DNA of 64,000 nt, taken from positions 15,439,508 to 15,503,507 of the forward strand of contig NC_089766.1 in NCBI RefSeq assembly GCF_040412425.1, read 5' to 3'. Each line of letters starts with the position of its first letter. Within the stretch, counting starts at the first letter, position 1. Shown piece after piece: positions 1-12,485 of the stretch. Below the pieces are notes generated by a model. That model worked only from the letters and a program-made list of their open reading frames with translations, was not told the DNA's origin and searched no databases. Source of the stretch: Macrobrachium rosenbergii. Its lineage: Eukaryota > Arthropoda > Malacostraca > Decapoda > Palaemonidae. A program made the translations under genes and the position numbers.

Positions 1-850
1 ATGTTTTGTTCATATTTTAGTTGTGGCCTCGTTGTTTTGTTAATTATTCAGTCATGGACTCATTTTGTTCACATTTAAGTTGTGGTCTCATTGTTTTGTT
101 CATATTTAGATATGGTCTCATCGTTTTAGTGGTCTCATTGTTTTATTCATATAATATTTATGGTCATATTGTTTGATTCCCATTTTAGTTTGTGGTCTCA
201 TTGTTTTAGTGGTCTTAGTGTTTTGTTCATATTTTAGTTGTGATAACATTCCTTTGTTCATGTTTCATTTGTGGCCTCTCTTTTGTTCATATTTTAGTTG
301 TGGTCTCATTGTTTTGTTCCAGTGTCAATTGTGGTTTCATTGTTTTGTTCATATTTCAGTTGTAATTTCATGGTTTTTTTTCATATCTTAACTCTGGCCT
401 CTGTATTTTGTTGCTATTTTGAACGTGGTCTCATTGTTATGTGTCTTATTTTGTTCATATTTCGGCTGTGGTCTAATTGTTTAGTTCATATTTTAGTTGA
501 GGTCTCAATGCTTTGTTCCAGTTTCAATTGTGGTTTCATTGTGTTGTTCATATTTCAGTTGTGATCTCTTTTTTTTTTTTTTTTTTGTTAATGCTTTAGT
601 TGTTGTCTGGATGTTTTGTTCAACCCAAACTGTGGTCTCATTGTTATTTCATATTTTAGTTTTGGTCTTATTGTTTTGCTCGTATTTTATGTATATATTC
701 TCAAAAGTTTATTTGCTGTCATTTTATTTATATTTCAGCTGTGGTCTCATTAGCTTGGTCATATCTTAATTCTGCTTTCATTATTTGTTCCCATATTTTA
801 GTGATCCAGTTATTTTATTTATATTTCATTTCTGATTTCCATTAACTCTT
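1..850. repeat. degenerate ~32-bp minisatellite
   Basis: Diverged repetitions of a T-rich unit with the core TTCATATTTTAGTTGTGG followed by TCTCATTGTTTTG run from the window edge to about 850. Copies vary in length and are interrupted, for example by a T run near 570-587. The array may continue to the left of the window. Open frames here are translations of the repeat and are not gene-like. Confidence 0.8.
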
Positions 851-1022
851 TATTTTATGTTGTACTGTTGGTTCATATTTGTCTTGAGTTATAAGATTCA
901 AGTATTTAATTGTTATGAATTTAGTTTTACTCTTGTTTGGACTGAATAATATAATAACCTTTGCCTCCATAAATAATAAATGACCAGTCAGTTATTGACA
1001 GATCAAGGAAGTTTAGTGTTGC

Positions 1023-1026
<4 letters not shown>

Positions 1027-1096
<70 letters not shown>
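1027..1096. repeat. (CT)n microsatellite
   Basis: Nearly pure CT dinucleotide run of about 70 bp. The 850-1026 interval before it is AT-rich with nothing recognisable. Confidence 0.95.
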
Positions 1097-1098
<2 letters not shown>

Positions 1099-1146
1099 AT
1101 TTTCTCCTCACTTTCTTCTCGGCCTCTTTCGTTAACAGTCAAAATG

Positions 1147-1445
1147 AAAGAAATCAAAATGGCTGCCAGAAGCAACCGGTCCCCCCTACCCCCAACCCCT
1201 CCGACACCCCACTGGTCACAGCTCAGTGTTCATTTCCCAGCCGTTTTAGTCCATATATCATTACGTCTTACAAGGGCCGCGGCGGCGAGCGATCGTTTCC
1301 GCGGCGCGAACGAAACATTCCGAACTCGGGGACGTCCCCGAGACCCCCAACCGAGACCAGAAATTGAAGCTTCTCGCACCACCCACCGTCAGCAGACCCC
1401 CGTCAGGAAATACTCTTTGCTTTCTGACAAAACTATCCTTTTACT

Positions 1446-1446
<1 letters not shown>
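1147..1446. other. CpG-rich unassigned stretch with 18-bp palindrome
   Basis: This interval is much richer in CpG than its surroundings and lies between two (CT)n tracts. It contains the perfect palindrome CTCGGGGACGTCCCCGAG at 1325-1342. A 138-codon frame (1144-1560, +) covers it, but its second half runs into the CT repeat and I recognise no domain. It could be the promoter or first exon of an unseen gene, or chance composition. Confidence 0.4.

Positions 1447-1498
<52 letters not shown>
1447..1498. repeat. (CT)n microsatellite
   Basis: Pure CT run of about 52 bp. A pyrimidine-rich flank follows to 1829. Confidence 0.95.
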
Positions 1499-1501
<3 letters not shown>

Positions 1502-1827
1502 GCTCGGGAGGGAGGGAGTGGGGAGGAGAGGGGAGTCTCCCTCCCCTTCCCCTCCGGTAAATACTCCACTCCCCCCATTCCTTCTCCTTTTCTTACCCCT
1601 CACTTTCGCCCCCTTTTCCTTGGTATAACTGAGGGGAGAAAACTTTCTTTTTTTCCTCGAACGTTTTTCTCCTAATTTCATTTAGTGGTATTTTCATTTC
1701 TTTGTTGTATTGCAGTTTTCTATCTTTTTTTTTTATTATTGCTGGTTTCTTCTCTTTTCACCATGATTTATTTTCATCTGTTTTTTCTCACCTTCAGTAT
1801 TCTTTGTCGTATTTAATATGTTCTACC

Positions 1828-1829
<2 letters not shown>

Positions 1830-1914
<85 letters not shown>
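1830..1914. repeat. (ATT)n microsatellite
   Basis: Uninterrupted ATT trinucleotide run of about 85 bp. Confidence 0.95.
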
Positions 1915-1916
<2 letters not shown>

Positions 1917-2640
1917 CTGCTTAATCGTGCTCTTCCTTCTTTCATTTATCCCTTCTGGCGTTTCTATTCCTTTTCCTCCTATTTTAATTTCTCTCCTTCA
2001 CATATCTGCTTTTTTCCCCCCACTAGCTGCTCATTTTCCTTTTCTTTTTCCTTTTCCTTCTCTATTTACTTAGTTCCCTATTTGCCCTGTCCTCTTCTGT
2101 TATCTTTTTTTATTTTCCAGATTCTGTACTTCTGATAACTTCTCTTCCATTCTTTTCGATTTCCACATTTATCTCTTCTCTCCTTTTTCGACATCTTCTT
2201 CTATCATTCCATTATTTTCTTGTCCTCTGTACCTCCTTTTTTCCTCTCTTCTTCTCGGTCCTTAATTTTATTCTCCATGTCGCCTCTCTCCTGTCCTTTG
2301 TCACTCTCTCTCCATCATTTCTTTTCCATTTTCCAGTTTCCTTATTCATTTTTTCTCTTCCCCCCTTTTCTCCTCCTCCTCCTCCTTCTCCTCCCTCCTT
2401 CCTGGTTTGCCCTCTCACTTTTGCCTTTTCCCCTCCCCTCCCACTTTGCACTCTCCCTCCCCCTCCGCCTTCTCCCCCCCCACTTTGTACTCAACCCCCT
2501 TCGTTCTTCTCCTCCCTTCCAAATTTGCACTTTCACCCACCTCCACCCTTCTCCCCTCCCACTTTGCACTCTCTCTCCCCCTCCGCCTCCTCCCTCCCTC
2601 CCTTCCCCCTCGTCGTCTTCCATGCCACCCCTGTTGAGAC
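1915..2640. repeat. polypyrimidine tract with degenerate minisatellite
   Basis: About 700 bp of almost pure pyrimidine on the + strand, more C-rich toward the end. From 2430 to 2610 a unit beginning CCACTTTGCACTCTC recurs at about 2439 and 2557, with related units between. Long mirror-like pyrimidine tracts of this type can form triplex DNA. No gene seen. Confidence 0.75.
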
Positions 2641-2716
2641 CACACATCGAGGGAGGGTCTGATGTGAAAATTATATGGGCAACTGATAGCTGCGTTTGCG
2701 GCGTTGTTGTCCTCTT

Positions 2717-2752
2717 GTTGTTGTTGTTGTAGTTGTTGTTGTTGCTGTTAAG
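2717..2752. repeat. (GTT)n microsatellite
   Basis: Short GTT/GTA trinucleotide run with one or two interruptions. Confidence 0.85.
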
Positions 2753-2829
2753 CAACGGTCATTGTGGGTGGCTCTTAGTTGTTGCGCTGAATGTGTGTTC
2801 TTTGATTTACGAATGTTGCTGAGTTGGAG

Positions 2830-3079
<250 letters not shown>

Positions 3080-3117
3080 AAATTTATTTCTGTTCCACCC
3101 ATAAATGTGTGTTCTGT

Positions 3118-3119
<2 letters not shown>

Positions 3120-3165
<46 letters not shown>

Positions 3166-3182
3166 GTGTGTGTGTGTGTGTG
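3120..3182. repeat. (AT)n followed by (GT)n
   Basis: (AT)n at 3120-3161, then (GT)n at about 3165-3182. The following 3183-3573 has no recognisable feature apart from a T run at 3412-3427. Confidence 0.95.
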
Positions 3183-3573
3183 TTCGAAACACGGGTCATA
3201 CCGTAATGACTCACACAGTTTCTAAGACCCTGACTGTTACGGTACGCAATACGAACACTGCCCAGGCTAAAATCTAAGCAGAAATTTCAAACCGTTTTAG
3301 AGGAAACTAAATTTTGCGTAAGTGAAGATTAAAGGTCTTGCAAAGACTAAGCCAACATTCAAGCACAGTTTTACAGGTATTTTCGCCTGTTTTGCAAAGT
3401 GCATTTTCTGTATTTTTTTTTTTTTTTGTTCGTCCATTTAAATACATATACCTTTATACAGGCATTACGAAAATCACATATTCAGATAAAACGAATGGAA
3501 AGAATTACATTGGATTGTGCCAGCACGCTTTCATACACAGTCTACGAGTGTATGTGTATGCTTGTGTTAAAAT

Positions 3574-3957
<384 letters not shown>

Positions 3958-4052
3958 GGCAGGCGATGTACATAGCAGATTCACATTGTTTATATTAAGT
4001 CGTATCGTGCAGCAGTGTATGGGATTTAAAAAATCCCATACTGATAATCTGT

Positions 4053-4604
4053 AGTGCTTACGAGAAGACATTTGAAAGCATCCCTAGACCAGTAGCCTAT
4101 CATGGAAGGTCCGTCGTCCCCGTGGCGTTCTCGTTAATGTTTAAGCTAACTGAAATTATTCGTGACCGAAGCGAATGTAGAGTCGATGTTGATGGGGTCT
4201 TGTCAAGTGAAATTGCAGTAAATAGTGGGGTGCTGCAGGGGAATGCTATGTTACTTATGCTGTTTGCCCTTTTCATGAGTTTTATTAGGAAAAGACTAGT
4301 TGGAAATGGAAGAAAGGGTTTAGAGAGGGGTAATAATAGAAACTTGATAGCCTCAGAATACTCAGATGACGCCGTTTTGGTCATCAGATCACCGCAAGTT
4401 TTATAAACCTGCTTAACAGAATGCATAAAAAATCTACAGGATTGGGATTCAAAATTAATCTAAGAAAACAGAAGTAATAAGGACAGATTATGCATAAAGG
4501 GATAAATAACACGAAATGAAGAAGGGATTAATGAGGATGAAATTTTCAGATGTTTAACCATGGCCTGGACTTGGAATTTAGTGAAAGACCTAAAACACGT
4601 AAAA
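4053..4604 (+). pseudogene. non-LTR retrotransposon reverse transcriptase relic, N-side part
   Basis: A frame running through 4056-4406 has the order of RT motifs. AYEKTFES (from 4056) stands where family members have a DYxKAFD-type motif A, with the first Asp lost. Downstream come VNSGVLQGN (the GVRQG motif) and EYSDDAVL (the YADD catalytic box, changed to YSDD). There is no ATG start; the frame opens by read-through. After the stop at 4404-4406 the similarity continues in another frame (RMHKKSTGLGFKIN, about 4418-4460), so there is at least one frameshift. It is far too short and damaged to be functional. The clade is undetermined. A Family B element interrupts it from 4605. Confidence 0.75.
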
Positions 4605-4895
4605 CTTCGTCGAGTTTTCTGTATCGTTAATCAAGCCAGAAAAGAGATCTATCTTTCGGTGGTCTCGTTATAATGCGATTATAAACTAACCATGGCCTGG
4701 TGGTGGCCTTAAATAAATAAAAACTAACTGAGGTTAGAGGGCTGCAATTTGGTATGTTTGATGATTGGAGGGTGGATGATCAACATAACCAATTTGCAGC
4801 CCTCAAGCCTCCGTAGTTTTTAAGATCCGATGACGGACAGAAACAGTTCAGACGGACAGACAAAACCGGCACAGTAGTTTTCTTTTACTGAGAAC
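4605..4895 (-). mobile_element. Family B palindromic element, copy 1
   Basis: This is a shortened copy of the family also seen at 9441, 35189, 38650, 41603 and 49361. It keeps the central palindrome around GAGGCTAGAGGGCTGCAA (near 4731-4815) and the CAGTAGTTTTCTTTTACTG end at 4872-4890. The terminal hairpin at 4600-4615 is eroded. It lies inside the RT relic and so inserted after that sequence arrived. Confidence 0.8.
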
Positions 4896-5324
4896 AAAAA
4901 AGCAAATGAGATTTGGAAATCAAATAGCTGAGATTGCATTCAGAAGTAAGGTTATATATAAGTTAGTATGATCTGTACTGTTATAAGGACATGAATCACG
5001 GTATGACAATGAAACCACAACTGAAAGATTTTGTGGATTTAAGACTAAAGCTCTCAGGAGAATGTTAGGGGTTGAATGTCAAGATAGAAATGCAACTATA
5101 AAGGGAGATTACGGAAGTCCTTACGTAGATTAGACAATGAGGAAACGGGGTAGAAGATGGCTGGGACATGTCCAGTTTATCACTCCGGGAAGAATAGTGC
5201 TGCATAATGTCAGCTGGGCTCCTGTGGGCACCAGAAGAGTTGGAAGGTCCAGATTTACATGGATGGCAACTATAAGAGAGGAGGCTGGAGATGAATGGAG
5301 ATTTGTTAAAGATAAAGCGTAGGA
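4896..5324 (+). pseudogene. non-LTR retrotransposon RT relic, C-side part
   Basis: In one reading frame from about 4900 to 5322, with stops at 4969, 4984 and 5131, the translation has segments typical of the end of LINE polymerases: AFRSKVIYKLV, GHESRYD, KALRRMLGV, then RRWLGHVQF (from 5149) and [14 protein letters not shown]. The RxRWLGH...GRPRxTW pattern is well known at the C-terminus of RTE/BovB-like and related elements. It continues the relic that begins at 4053, on the far side of the Family B insertion. It is not functional. Confidence 0.75.
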
Positions 5325-5442
5325 AAGACATGAAAGTGTCACCTTACCTTGCACGAAGTTAGACGCGACGATGGTGATGGTAACTTGTGAGTGTGTGTGT
5401 ATGTATGTATGTACATATATATACCTACATACATATACACAC

Positions 5443-5531
<89 letters not shown>
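5443..5531. repeat. (AT)n microsatellite
   Basis: AT run of about 89 bp, preceded at 5393-5442 by mixed (GT)/(GTAT)/(ACAT) repeats. Confidence 0.95.
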
Positions 5532-5535
<4 letters not shown>

Positions 5536-5760
5536 CAATCATGGAGCTACAAATGTCGCTTAATATCAAATTCACGCTACCTCGGGAATATCTCCGACTG
5601 GAGTTGCTGGATAAGTATCTGTGACGGGGGATCGCAACCCGGCAGTACCAATCCATTTATCACTTATAAATTCCCCCAGTGATAATTCCCCATCTGGGAT
5701 ATTCCTGAGGTAGCGTGAATTTGATATTAAGCGATATTTGTAGCTTCATGATTGTATATA
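5530..5760. mobile_element. Family E inverted repeat with tRNA-like box
   Basis: CAATCATGGAGCTACAAATG through about 5595 is inverted at about 5697-5755, which ends GTAGCTTCATGATTG. The arms share the stretch TTAATATCAAATTCACGC and CCTCGGGAATAT with the element at 15801-17515. On the minus strand the loop contains GGGTTGCGATCCCC, a possible degenerate B box. (AT)n arrays lie on both sides (5443-5531 and 5785-5896). It is probably two head-to-head SINE-like copies, or one foldback element. Confidence 0.65.
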
Positions 5761-5778
5761 AATCACGGTGTGATAAAA

Positions 5779-6489
<711 letters not shown>

Positions 6490-7240
6490 CTATGTTAGAG
6501 GTACCTCATTCTGAAGGAGGGTTCGTCGTGAGGGGCTGTGTCAGAGGTACCTCTTTCTGAAGGAGGGATCGCCTGGTGGAGTTTTGTTCGAGGTACTTCA
6601 TTCTGAAGGAAGGGTCATGGTGACGGGCTATGCTAGCAGTACCTCATTCTGAAGGATGAGTCACCCTTAGCAGCCATGTTAGAGGTACCTCATTCTGAAG
6701 GAGGGGTCGTCTGGAGGAGCTTTGTTAGAGGTACCTCATTCTGAAGAGGGGTCGTCTTGTAGTGCTTTTTAGAGGTAACATCATTCTGAAGGAGGGGTCG
6801 TCTGGTGGAGCTTTGTTAGAGGTACTTCATTCTGAAGGACAAGTCATGGTGAGGGGCTATGTTAGAGGTATCTCTTTTTGAAGGAGGGCTCATCCTGAGG
6901 GAGTGGATCTTCTGATGGTGCTTTGTGAGAGGTACCTCATTCTGAAGAAGGGGTCGTCCTTGTGGTACATTGTTAGATTATCCCTTCTGAAGGAGGAGGA
7001 ATCGGGTAGATGTACATGTTATGAGTGCCCCCAATCGGATAAAGAGCAGTATAGTTTTTTGCTAAGGGCACCCTAATATGAAGGAAGGGCCCTCGGCATT
7101 ACCCAAATCTGAAGGAGGAGATATCATGGGTAACCCCCCAATCTGAAGGAGCAGGTCCCAAGCAGAGATCCTCAGGAGAAGCCCTATCTGCAGAAGGAGG
7201 CCCTAAGTAGGGGGACATCATGAGTGCTTCAGTCTGAAGG
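6490..7240. repeat. degenerate ~45-bp minisatellite
   Basis: The unit core GGTACCTCATTCTGAAGGAG recurs roughly every 45-50 bp, with a variable part containing GGTCGTC and GGAGCTTTGTTAGA. Copies after about 6960 are more divergent and keep mainly the TCTGAAGGAGG core. About 14-16 units are visible. Confidence 0.85.
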
Positions 7241-7956
7241 GGAGAGAGAGAGAGAGACACTGTCTGGCATCCAAATGAATGCAAATGTATTGACGTGCTC
7301 AGGTGTAGGGCAGAAGTGTATTGAGGAAGTTCGCCTTTGAATAAGAAGTTGTGATAATCAGTGGCGGGGTCGATCATCGAAGGGTGTAAATGGGAAGGTC
7401 ATGTACTTTGAAGAAGTTTTAAGGTTAGCAAGTTATCATTTGTTTATTTTCTAATTCCAGCTTTATTTTTTACTTATCAGTAACACCTTTGGTTTATTTT
7501 TAATATCTGATGACACGTTGATACTGGTATCTGAGATCCTAAAATTGGAAATGTAATTTTATTTTATTAGTATTGTGTTGCATTTTTAATGTTTTCATTG
7601 ATGTCCTAAACACTTTTATGTTAAAAAAAAATAGGCGCTGGGACATGGTGATTTAAGATAGAATTGCAGCATTACGAAAAAGATATAGATTTAAAATTAG
7701 ATCGGATGGAATTTATATAAAAAAAATAAATATAACGATGAATATTCCGAACGTAGCGACTCCGATTCAGTACCTATGAAAATTTTAACAGATAAAAAGA
7801 TATGCAACAAATCATCCGAATGAACATTGATACGAAAGCACGGTTGTTTAAGGTAACCATGTCCCTTGTCCGAAAGATCTCACGCTCTGATGTTGTTAAT
7901 GACAGTGCTGTGGGACAATAAGTAATTAAACTTGCAGAGATTAAACGTAAGTGTGA
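7241..7956. other. unassigned AT-rich stretch upstream of LINE relic
   Basis: A short GA run lies at 7238-7256. The rest is ordinary AT-rich sequence. It may include further 5' decayed parts of the retrotransposon that becomes recognisable after 7957, but I could not align any RT motif here. Confidence 0.4.
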
Positions 7957-9138
7957 GCTATCGAAGACATCTTCAGTAGGTTTCCATTAGATTTAACCGT
8001 CGATACAGATCATTTTCCCCTTGCTCTAAGAAGGCAAGAGCTAGGGTTGCGATACGTGGCTAGAATGACAAGTGCTCCCAAAAATCCCTCCTTTCAAATA
8101 CTAAAGGAAACAGACTCTTGAAGTTTTTCTTGTGCAAGAGCTTCTAAACCATTCCTAATTCGACTGAATGAGGATGTTAGGATTAATCATCTTAAATCCC
8201 AGAAAGTCCTGGAAGTAGAACATCCTGTGAATCCTCCATGGCTTACTCCAGAAGCATTAGTATGTAAGAAATTGTTTAATAAAAAGAACTGCACTGGAGA
8301 AGAGATTAGGGGAAAATTCTTAGAGCACGACGTTACCCATGCTAATTACACAAAGATCTATATAGATGGATCAAAGTCAGATAGTGGTGTTGGTGACGCT
8401 GTTATCCTTGGTGATACAGCGTACACGGCTAAATTACCTGACTCTGCATCAATATTTACTGCCAAATTAACAGCCGTAATCTCTGCCCTAGATTTAGTTT
8501 TTCAAAGTAGTGACACTAATTTTGTCATATACTCAGATTCTGAAAGCACTTTAGAAGCTATTAAAAAATTTAATAGCTTTCATCCATTAATTCAGAAAGT
8601 TCAGGAGTGGCTTTTTCGTATCTACTGTCGGCGTAAATCAGTCTCTTTCTGTTGGGTCCCTTCTCACGTGGGGATTCGCGGAAACGAGATGGCAGACGGG
8701 GAAGAGAAAGCTGCTAGTATTTTACCAGAAACCACTTTCAGAAAAGTGTCTCATACAGACCTGAAAGGTCCTATTAGGTCTTATGTTTTAAGTAAATGGC
8801 AAGAAGGGCGGACTTCTCCTCTTCTTGCCAATAATAAAAAGTATAGAAATATTAGAGATAATATACTGCCGTGGTCTTCGTCATTCCAGCTTGACAGACG
8901 AACAGAGGTTATTTTAACCAGGTTAAGGATTGGGCACACTCGTTTAACCCATCAGTTTATTTGAAAAGGAAGCAGCCCTCCAGAGTGTGCTTACTGTGAC
9001 GAGACACTAACAGTGGAGCACATTTTGATGGTCTGCCCCAGATATTTTAACCAGAGAGAAAGGTATTTCCAGGGTAAATCCCTCTCGGATATTTTGGGAG
9101 GTGAAGCAGATACCTCCGCTATCATCTCTCTTTTTTAA
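7957..9138 (+). pseudogene. non-LTR retrotransposon C-terminus: linker, RNase H and Cys/His tail
   Basis: One frame carries LALRRQELGLRYVARMTS (from about 8020), a stop at 8119, then an open stretch 8122-8961. The RNase H domain shows YIDGS (catalytic Asp near residue 47 counted from 8227), YSDSESTLEAI (Asp near 104), and WVPSHVGIRGNE followed by MAD (Asp near 157). The usual AEL Glu is replaced by Lys in TAKLTAV (near residue 80), so the active site is broken. A TGA at 8962 interrupts it, and the same frame continues with CAYC...VEHILMVC, the conserved Cys/His tail, to the stop at 9136. The apparent start at 8227 is GTG, so no real initiator is seen. RNase H after RT fits I/LOA/Outcast-like non-LTR lineages. 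It is an old, inactive, 5'-truncated copy. Confidence 0.85.
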
Positions 9139-9425
9139 AGTGTATAAAAATTTTTTAACGATATTTAATTTTTTTCCTAATATATGTATTGCATCATACA
9201 GACTTTTAATGACATTAAATTTTTTATTGTATGTATATCACATCATTCATTAAGCTTCACATCTCTATTTCATTTATTGGTCACATCGCTTCATTTTATT
9301 TATTAATCATTTCCTTCACTAATTCATAAATTCATTTACCTTACGGGACTGAATGGCCTTCTTGGCCCCATTGCCTGGGCTTTTGCCCTAAATATAATAC
9401 ATCCATCCTTCCATCCATCCATTAG
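9139..9425 (+). mobile_element. 3' untranslated region and tail of the LINE relic
   Basis: AT-rich sequence runs into a conserved-looking end, GGGACTGAATGGCC...TTGCCCTAAATATAATA (9344-9402), and finishes in an imperfect CCATCC repeat (9404-9422). Short-repeat tails are normal at the 3' end of non-LTR elements. The end resembles the tail of Family A, which reads CTGAATGACC...TGGCCTAAATTCTATATTCC. Confidence 0.6.
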
Positions 9426-9440
9426 ATTTAACAAATATAA

Positions 9441-9779
9441 AATGCGCCGACGAGTTTTCTGTACAGCCGCTACAGCGTATAATCAAGGCCACCGAAAATA
9501 GATCTATCTTTAGGTGTTCTCGTTATAATAATGTACGAGCCGCGGCCCATGAAACTTTAACCACGGCCCGGTGGTGGCATATCCTGTATCGTTGCCAGAA
9601 GCACGATTATGGCTAACTTTAAACTTGAATAAAATAAAAACTGCTGAGGCTAGATGGCTGCAATTTGGTATGTTTGATGACTGGAAGGTGGATGATCAAC
9701 ATACCAATTTGCAGTCCTCTAGCCTCAATAGTTTTTAAGATATGAGTGCGGACAGAAAAAAGTACGGACAGTTTTGTAC
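9441..9779 (-). mobile_element. Family B palindromic element, copy 2
   Basis: It begins AATGCGCCGACGAGTTTTCTGTACAG and carries the central palindrome at 9641-9736 (arms GGCTAGATGGCTGCAATTTG and CAAATTTGCAGTCCTCTAGCC). It ends in an eroded GGACAG...TTTTGTAC segment. It sits about 15 bp beyond the LINE tail. There is no open frame. Confidence 0.85.
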
Positions 9780-9916
9780 ATTTTTTTTTTTTTTTGCCTG
9801 CCTCTGTTCTTATTTTTGTCTCATATAGTTACTCTGATCTGTGGAAATTTTAATGTCGAATTATGGACAATTTTGGTTCGTAAGAAATGAATGTCAGCAT
9901 TCGGCCGGTATGAATA

Positions 9917-9922
9917 ATAATG

Positions 9923-9963
<41 letters not shown>
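9917..9963. repeat. (AAT)n microsatellite
   Basis: AAT trinucleotide run of about 47 bp. The following 9964-10319 holds no recognisable feature. Confidence 0.95.
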
Positions 9964-9965
<2 letters not shown>

Positions 9966-10315
9966 AATCCAGAATTTATCCTCTTGCGATTTTATAATTT
10001 ATTCAGATTTTCTGCTTTTAGCTTTTGTCCCGTATTAGAATTCGGTTGCACGAAATTGCTAATATTTAGGAAATTAATGAAAAGGAAGTTGTATATTTTC
10101 ATATCTAGATCCTAACTGTGGCTTCGTCAGTGGTCTGGTAATTATTCTTTGAATGCTGAATGTGGGGGAGGAGATTGATATGAGCTTGAGATAACGGTCT
10201 CATTGTTTAGTATGACAGATATGACTGGATAATTATAATTATCACCATACTCTCATACTTTTTCCGTTTTAAATAGCAGCTAATTCGAGTGAAATGCACA
10301 CGCAAACATTATACT

Positions 10316-10588
<273 letters not shown>

Positions 10589-10734
10589 AAGACAACATAT
10601 TAAAAACAAAACAAACTTGTATAAATGAGCACAAAAAATAGGCATTAATGTGCGTGTATATGAAAAGACTTAGACTGCTCGCTCCGTAAAAACCAATCAC
10701 GCTTCTATATCGACAGGTAGGCTTATTTCAGGAT

Positions 10735-11310
10735 GCCTTCCCCTTTCATTACATTTTCTTTACATTACATTTTCCTTCCATTACATCTTCCTTTCATCAC
10801 CTTTTTCTGTAATTACAGTTACCTTTCGTTACATTTTCCTTTCACGACATTTTTCTTTCATTTTATTTTTCTTTTATTTCATTTCTAAACATTTTTCGTT
10901 ACATTTTCCTTTCATTTTAGTTTTCATTTTTATTACATTTTCCTTCCACTACATTAATATTTTATTACATTAACATTTCGTAACATTTTCTCTTTGTTAC
11001 ATCTTCCTTTCATTACATTTTCTTTTCATCATATTTTTCTTTTATTACATTTTCTTTTCCCTCCAATTGTCTTTCGGTACACTTTTCTTTCGTTACAACT
11101 TTCTTTCATGACATTTTTCTTTCATTACAATTTCTTTTCTGTACACTTTCTTTATATTACATTTTTCTATGATTACATTTTCCTGTCATTACATTTCCAT
11201 TTCATTACAGTTTCCTTACGTTACATCTTCCTTATATTACATCTTCCTGTCATTAAAATTTCCTTATATTTTCGGTTCATTACATTTCAGTCCATTACAT
11301 TTTCTCAGTC
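10735..11310. repeat. degenerate ~17-bp minisatellite
   Basis: The unit TTTCATTACATTTTCC recurs with heavy variation over almost 600 bp (for example 10747, 10766, 10783 and 11018). Frames here encode Phe/Ile/His-rich noise. Confidence 0.8.
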
Positions 11311-11818
11311 CCGCTCCCTGCAGCACCTCGGGGGAACCGTGACGTCATACCTCTCATTTCCGAAAACGCCGCAGTGACAGGCACCAGAACTGTAAGAATA
11401 ACTTTGTTTACATCCCATGCTCCGCTACAGCCATGCTCCAGATGCTCTTGGAGCGTCAGTGTCTGCTAAATCAGGACTAAGTATGCGTGTGTGTGTGTGT
11501 TTGTTTGTTTGCATGTTTGCTTGTGTGCACGCATGAGTGATCTGTGTTTATGTTGAGAATTTTTAACCTTTGAGGAAGAGATCCTCTTGGATGGTTTTCA
11601 GTGGGAGAATTGGATGAGTATGGAATTTTGTTTGTATTTATTTATTGACTGATTTATTATTTTTTTTTTATAAATTTGTTTATTTTGTAAAGAAAGATTT
11701 TTCAAGGGTGTCACATGTTGGGATTTTAAGAAGATAAGCGCTCGTAATACTGTGTTCCTCTCTTTCGCCAACCATTACCATGCACGTCCGTCTGTCCATT
11801 TATTTGCATGAATAGATT

Positions 11819-11820
<2 letters not shown>
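11311..11820. other. unassigned; contains a CRE-like site
   Basis: The octamer TGACGTCA lies at 11340-11347 inside a GC-richer patch at 11309-11400. The rest is ordinary sequence with short GT and GTTT runs near 11488-11525. A lone octamer is weak evidence for regulation. Confidence 0.35.
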
Positions 11821-11896
<76 letters not shown>

Positions 11897-11998
11897 TATC
11901 TTTGTATGTCCCTTCATTTTTGGTCATTTCATCTCTCTTCATCCACCCTTACCGCCGAGTTAGAGTCTCCCATTTGAAGTTTAGACCCATTTAGACGT

Positions 11999-12057
<59 letters not shown>
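11821..12057. repeat. (CT)n and (GA)n pair in inverted orientation
   Basis: (CT)n at 11821-11893 and (GA)n at 12003-12057 are reverse complements about 110 bp apart, so the single strands could pair. The spacer has no gene. Confidence 0.9.
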
Positions 12058-12059
<2 letters not shown>

Positions 12060-12485
12060 GTGGAAATGAACATTAGCCAGATTACACTTGTCCCTTCTTG
12101 CCATTCTTCCCCGATCTTTGGGTTTATTAGCTTAAAATCCTCAGAGGCCGGAATGCCGCTGACCCCTGCGGAGGGAGGTTCCAAGGGCGAGATTCGCTTC
12201 CCCTCGACAGCCCGTCAGGTGCAGCCGAGAGAATGACACCGTGACCTTAACGTCACGGCATTCCTGGGTCGAAACTGCCTTGTTGGGGACGAAAAGACTA
12301 ATGCCGGGGCGGCGGCGTAGGGGAAAACGACCCTTACGGAGGGGCTTCTCGAAAGGCGAGGGTCCCTTGGCGTCCGCGCTGGTAAAAATGCGGTCTTAAC
12401 CCCTCGCGGTCGGTGAGTGGACCAAACCGTCGACTTTACTTAACACCGACAAAACCCTTTAGATGTTTTTGGTTTCATTTCGAAC
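12058..12485. other. GC-richer unassigned stretch
   Basis: CpG is raised. An imperfect palindrome has arms CCGTGAC (12239-12245) and GTCACGG (12252-12258). Frames are short and unrecognised. Confidence 0.4.

Noticed and set aside
1144..1560. Possible host gene in the CpG-rich patch
   Set aside because: No recognisable domain, and the frame is extended by a CT repeat. Kept only as an unassigned region.
9441..9779. Family B as a Helitron
   Set aside because: A terminal hairpin is present but the expected CTRR end and 5' TC context are not consistent among copies.
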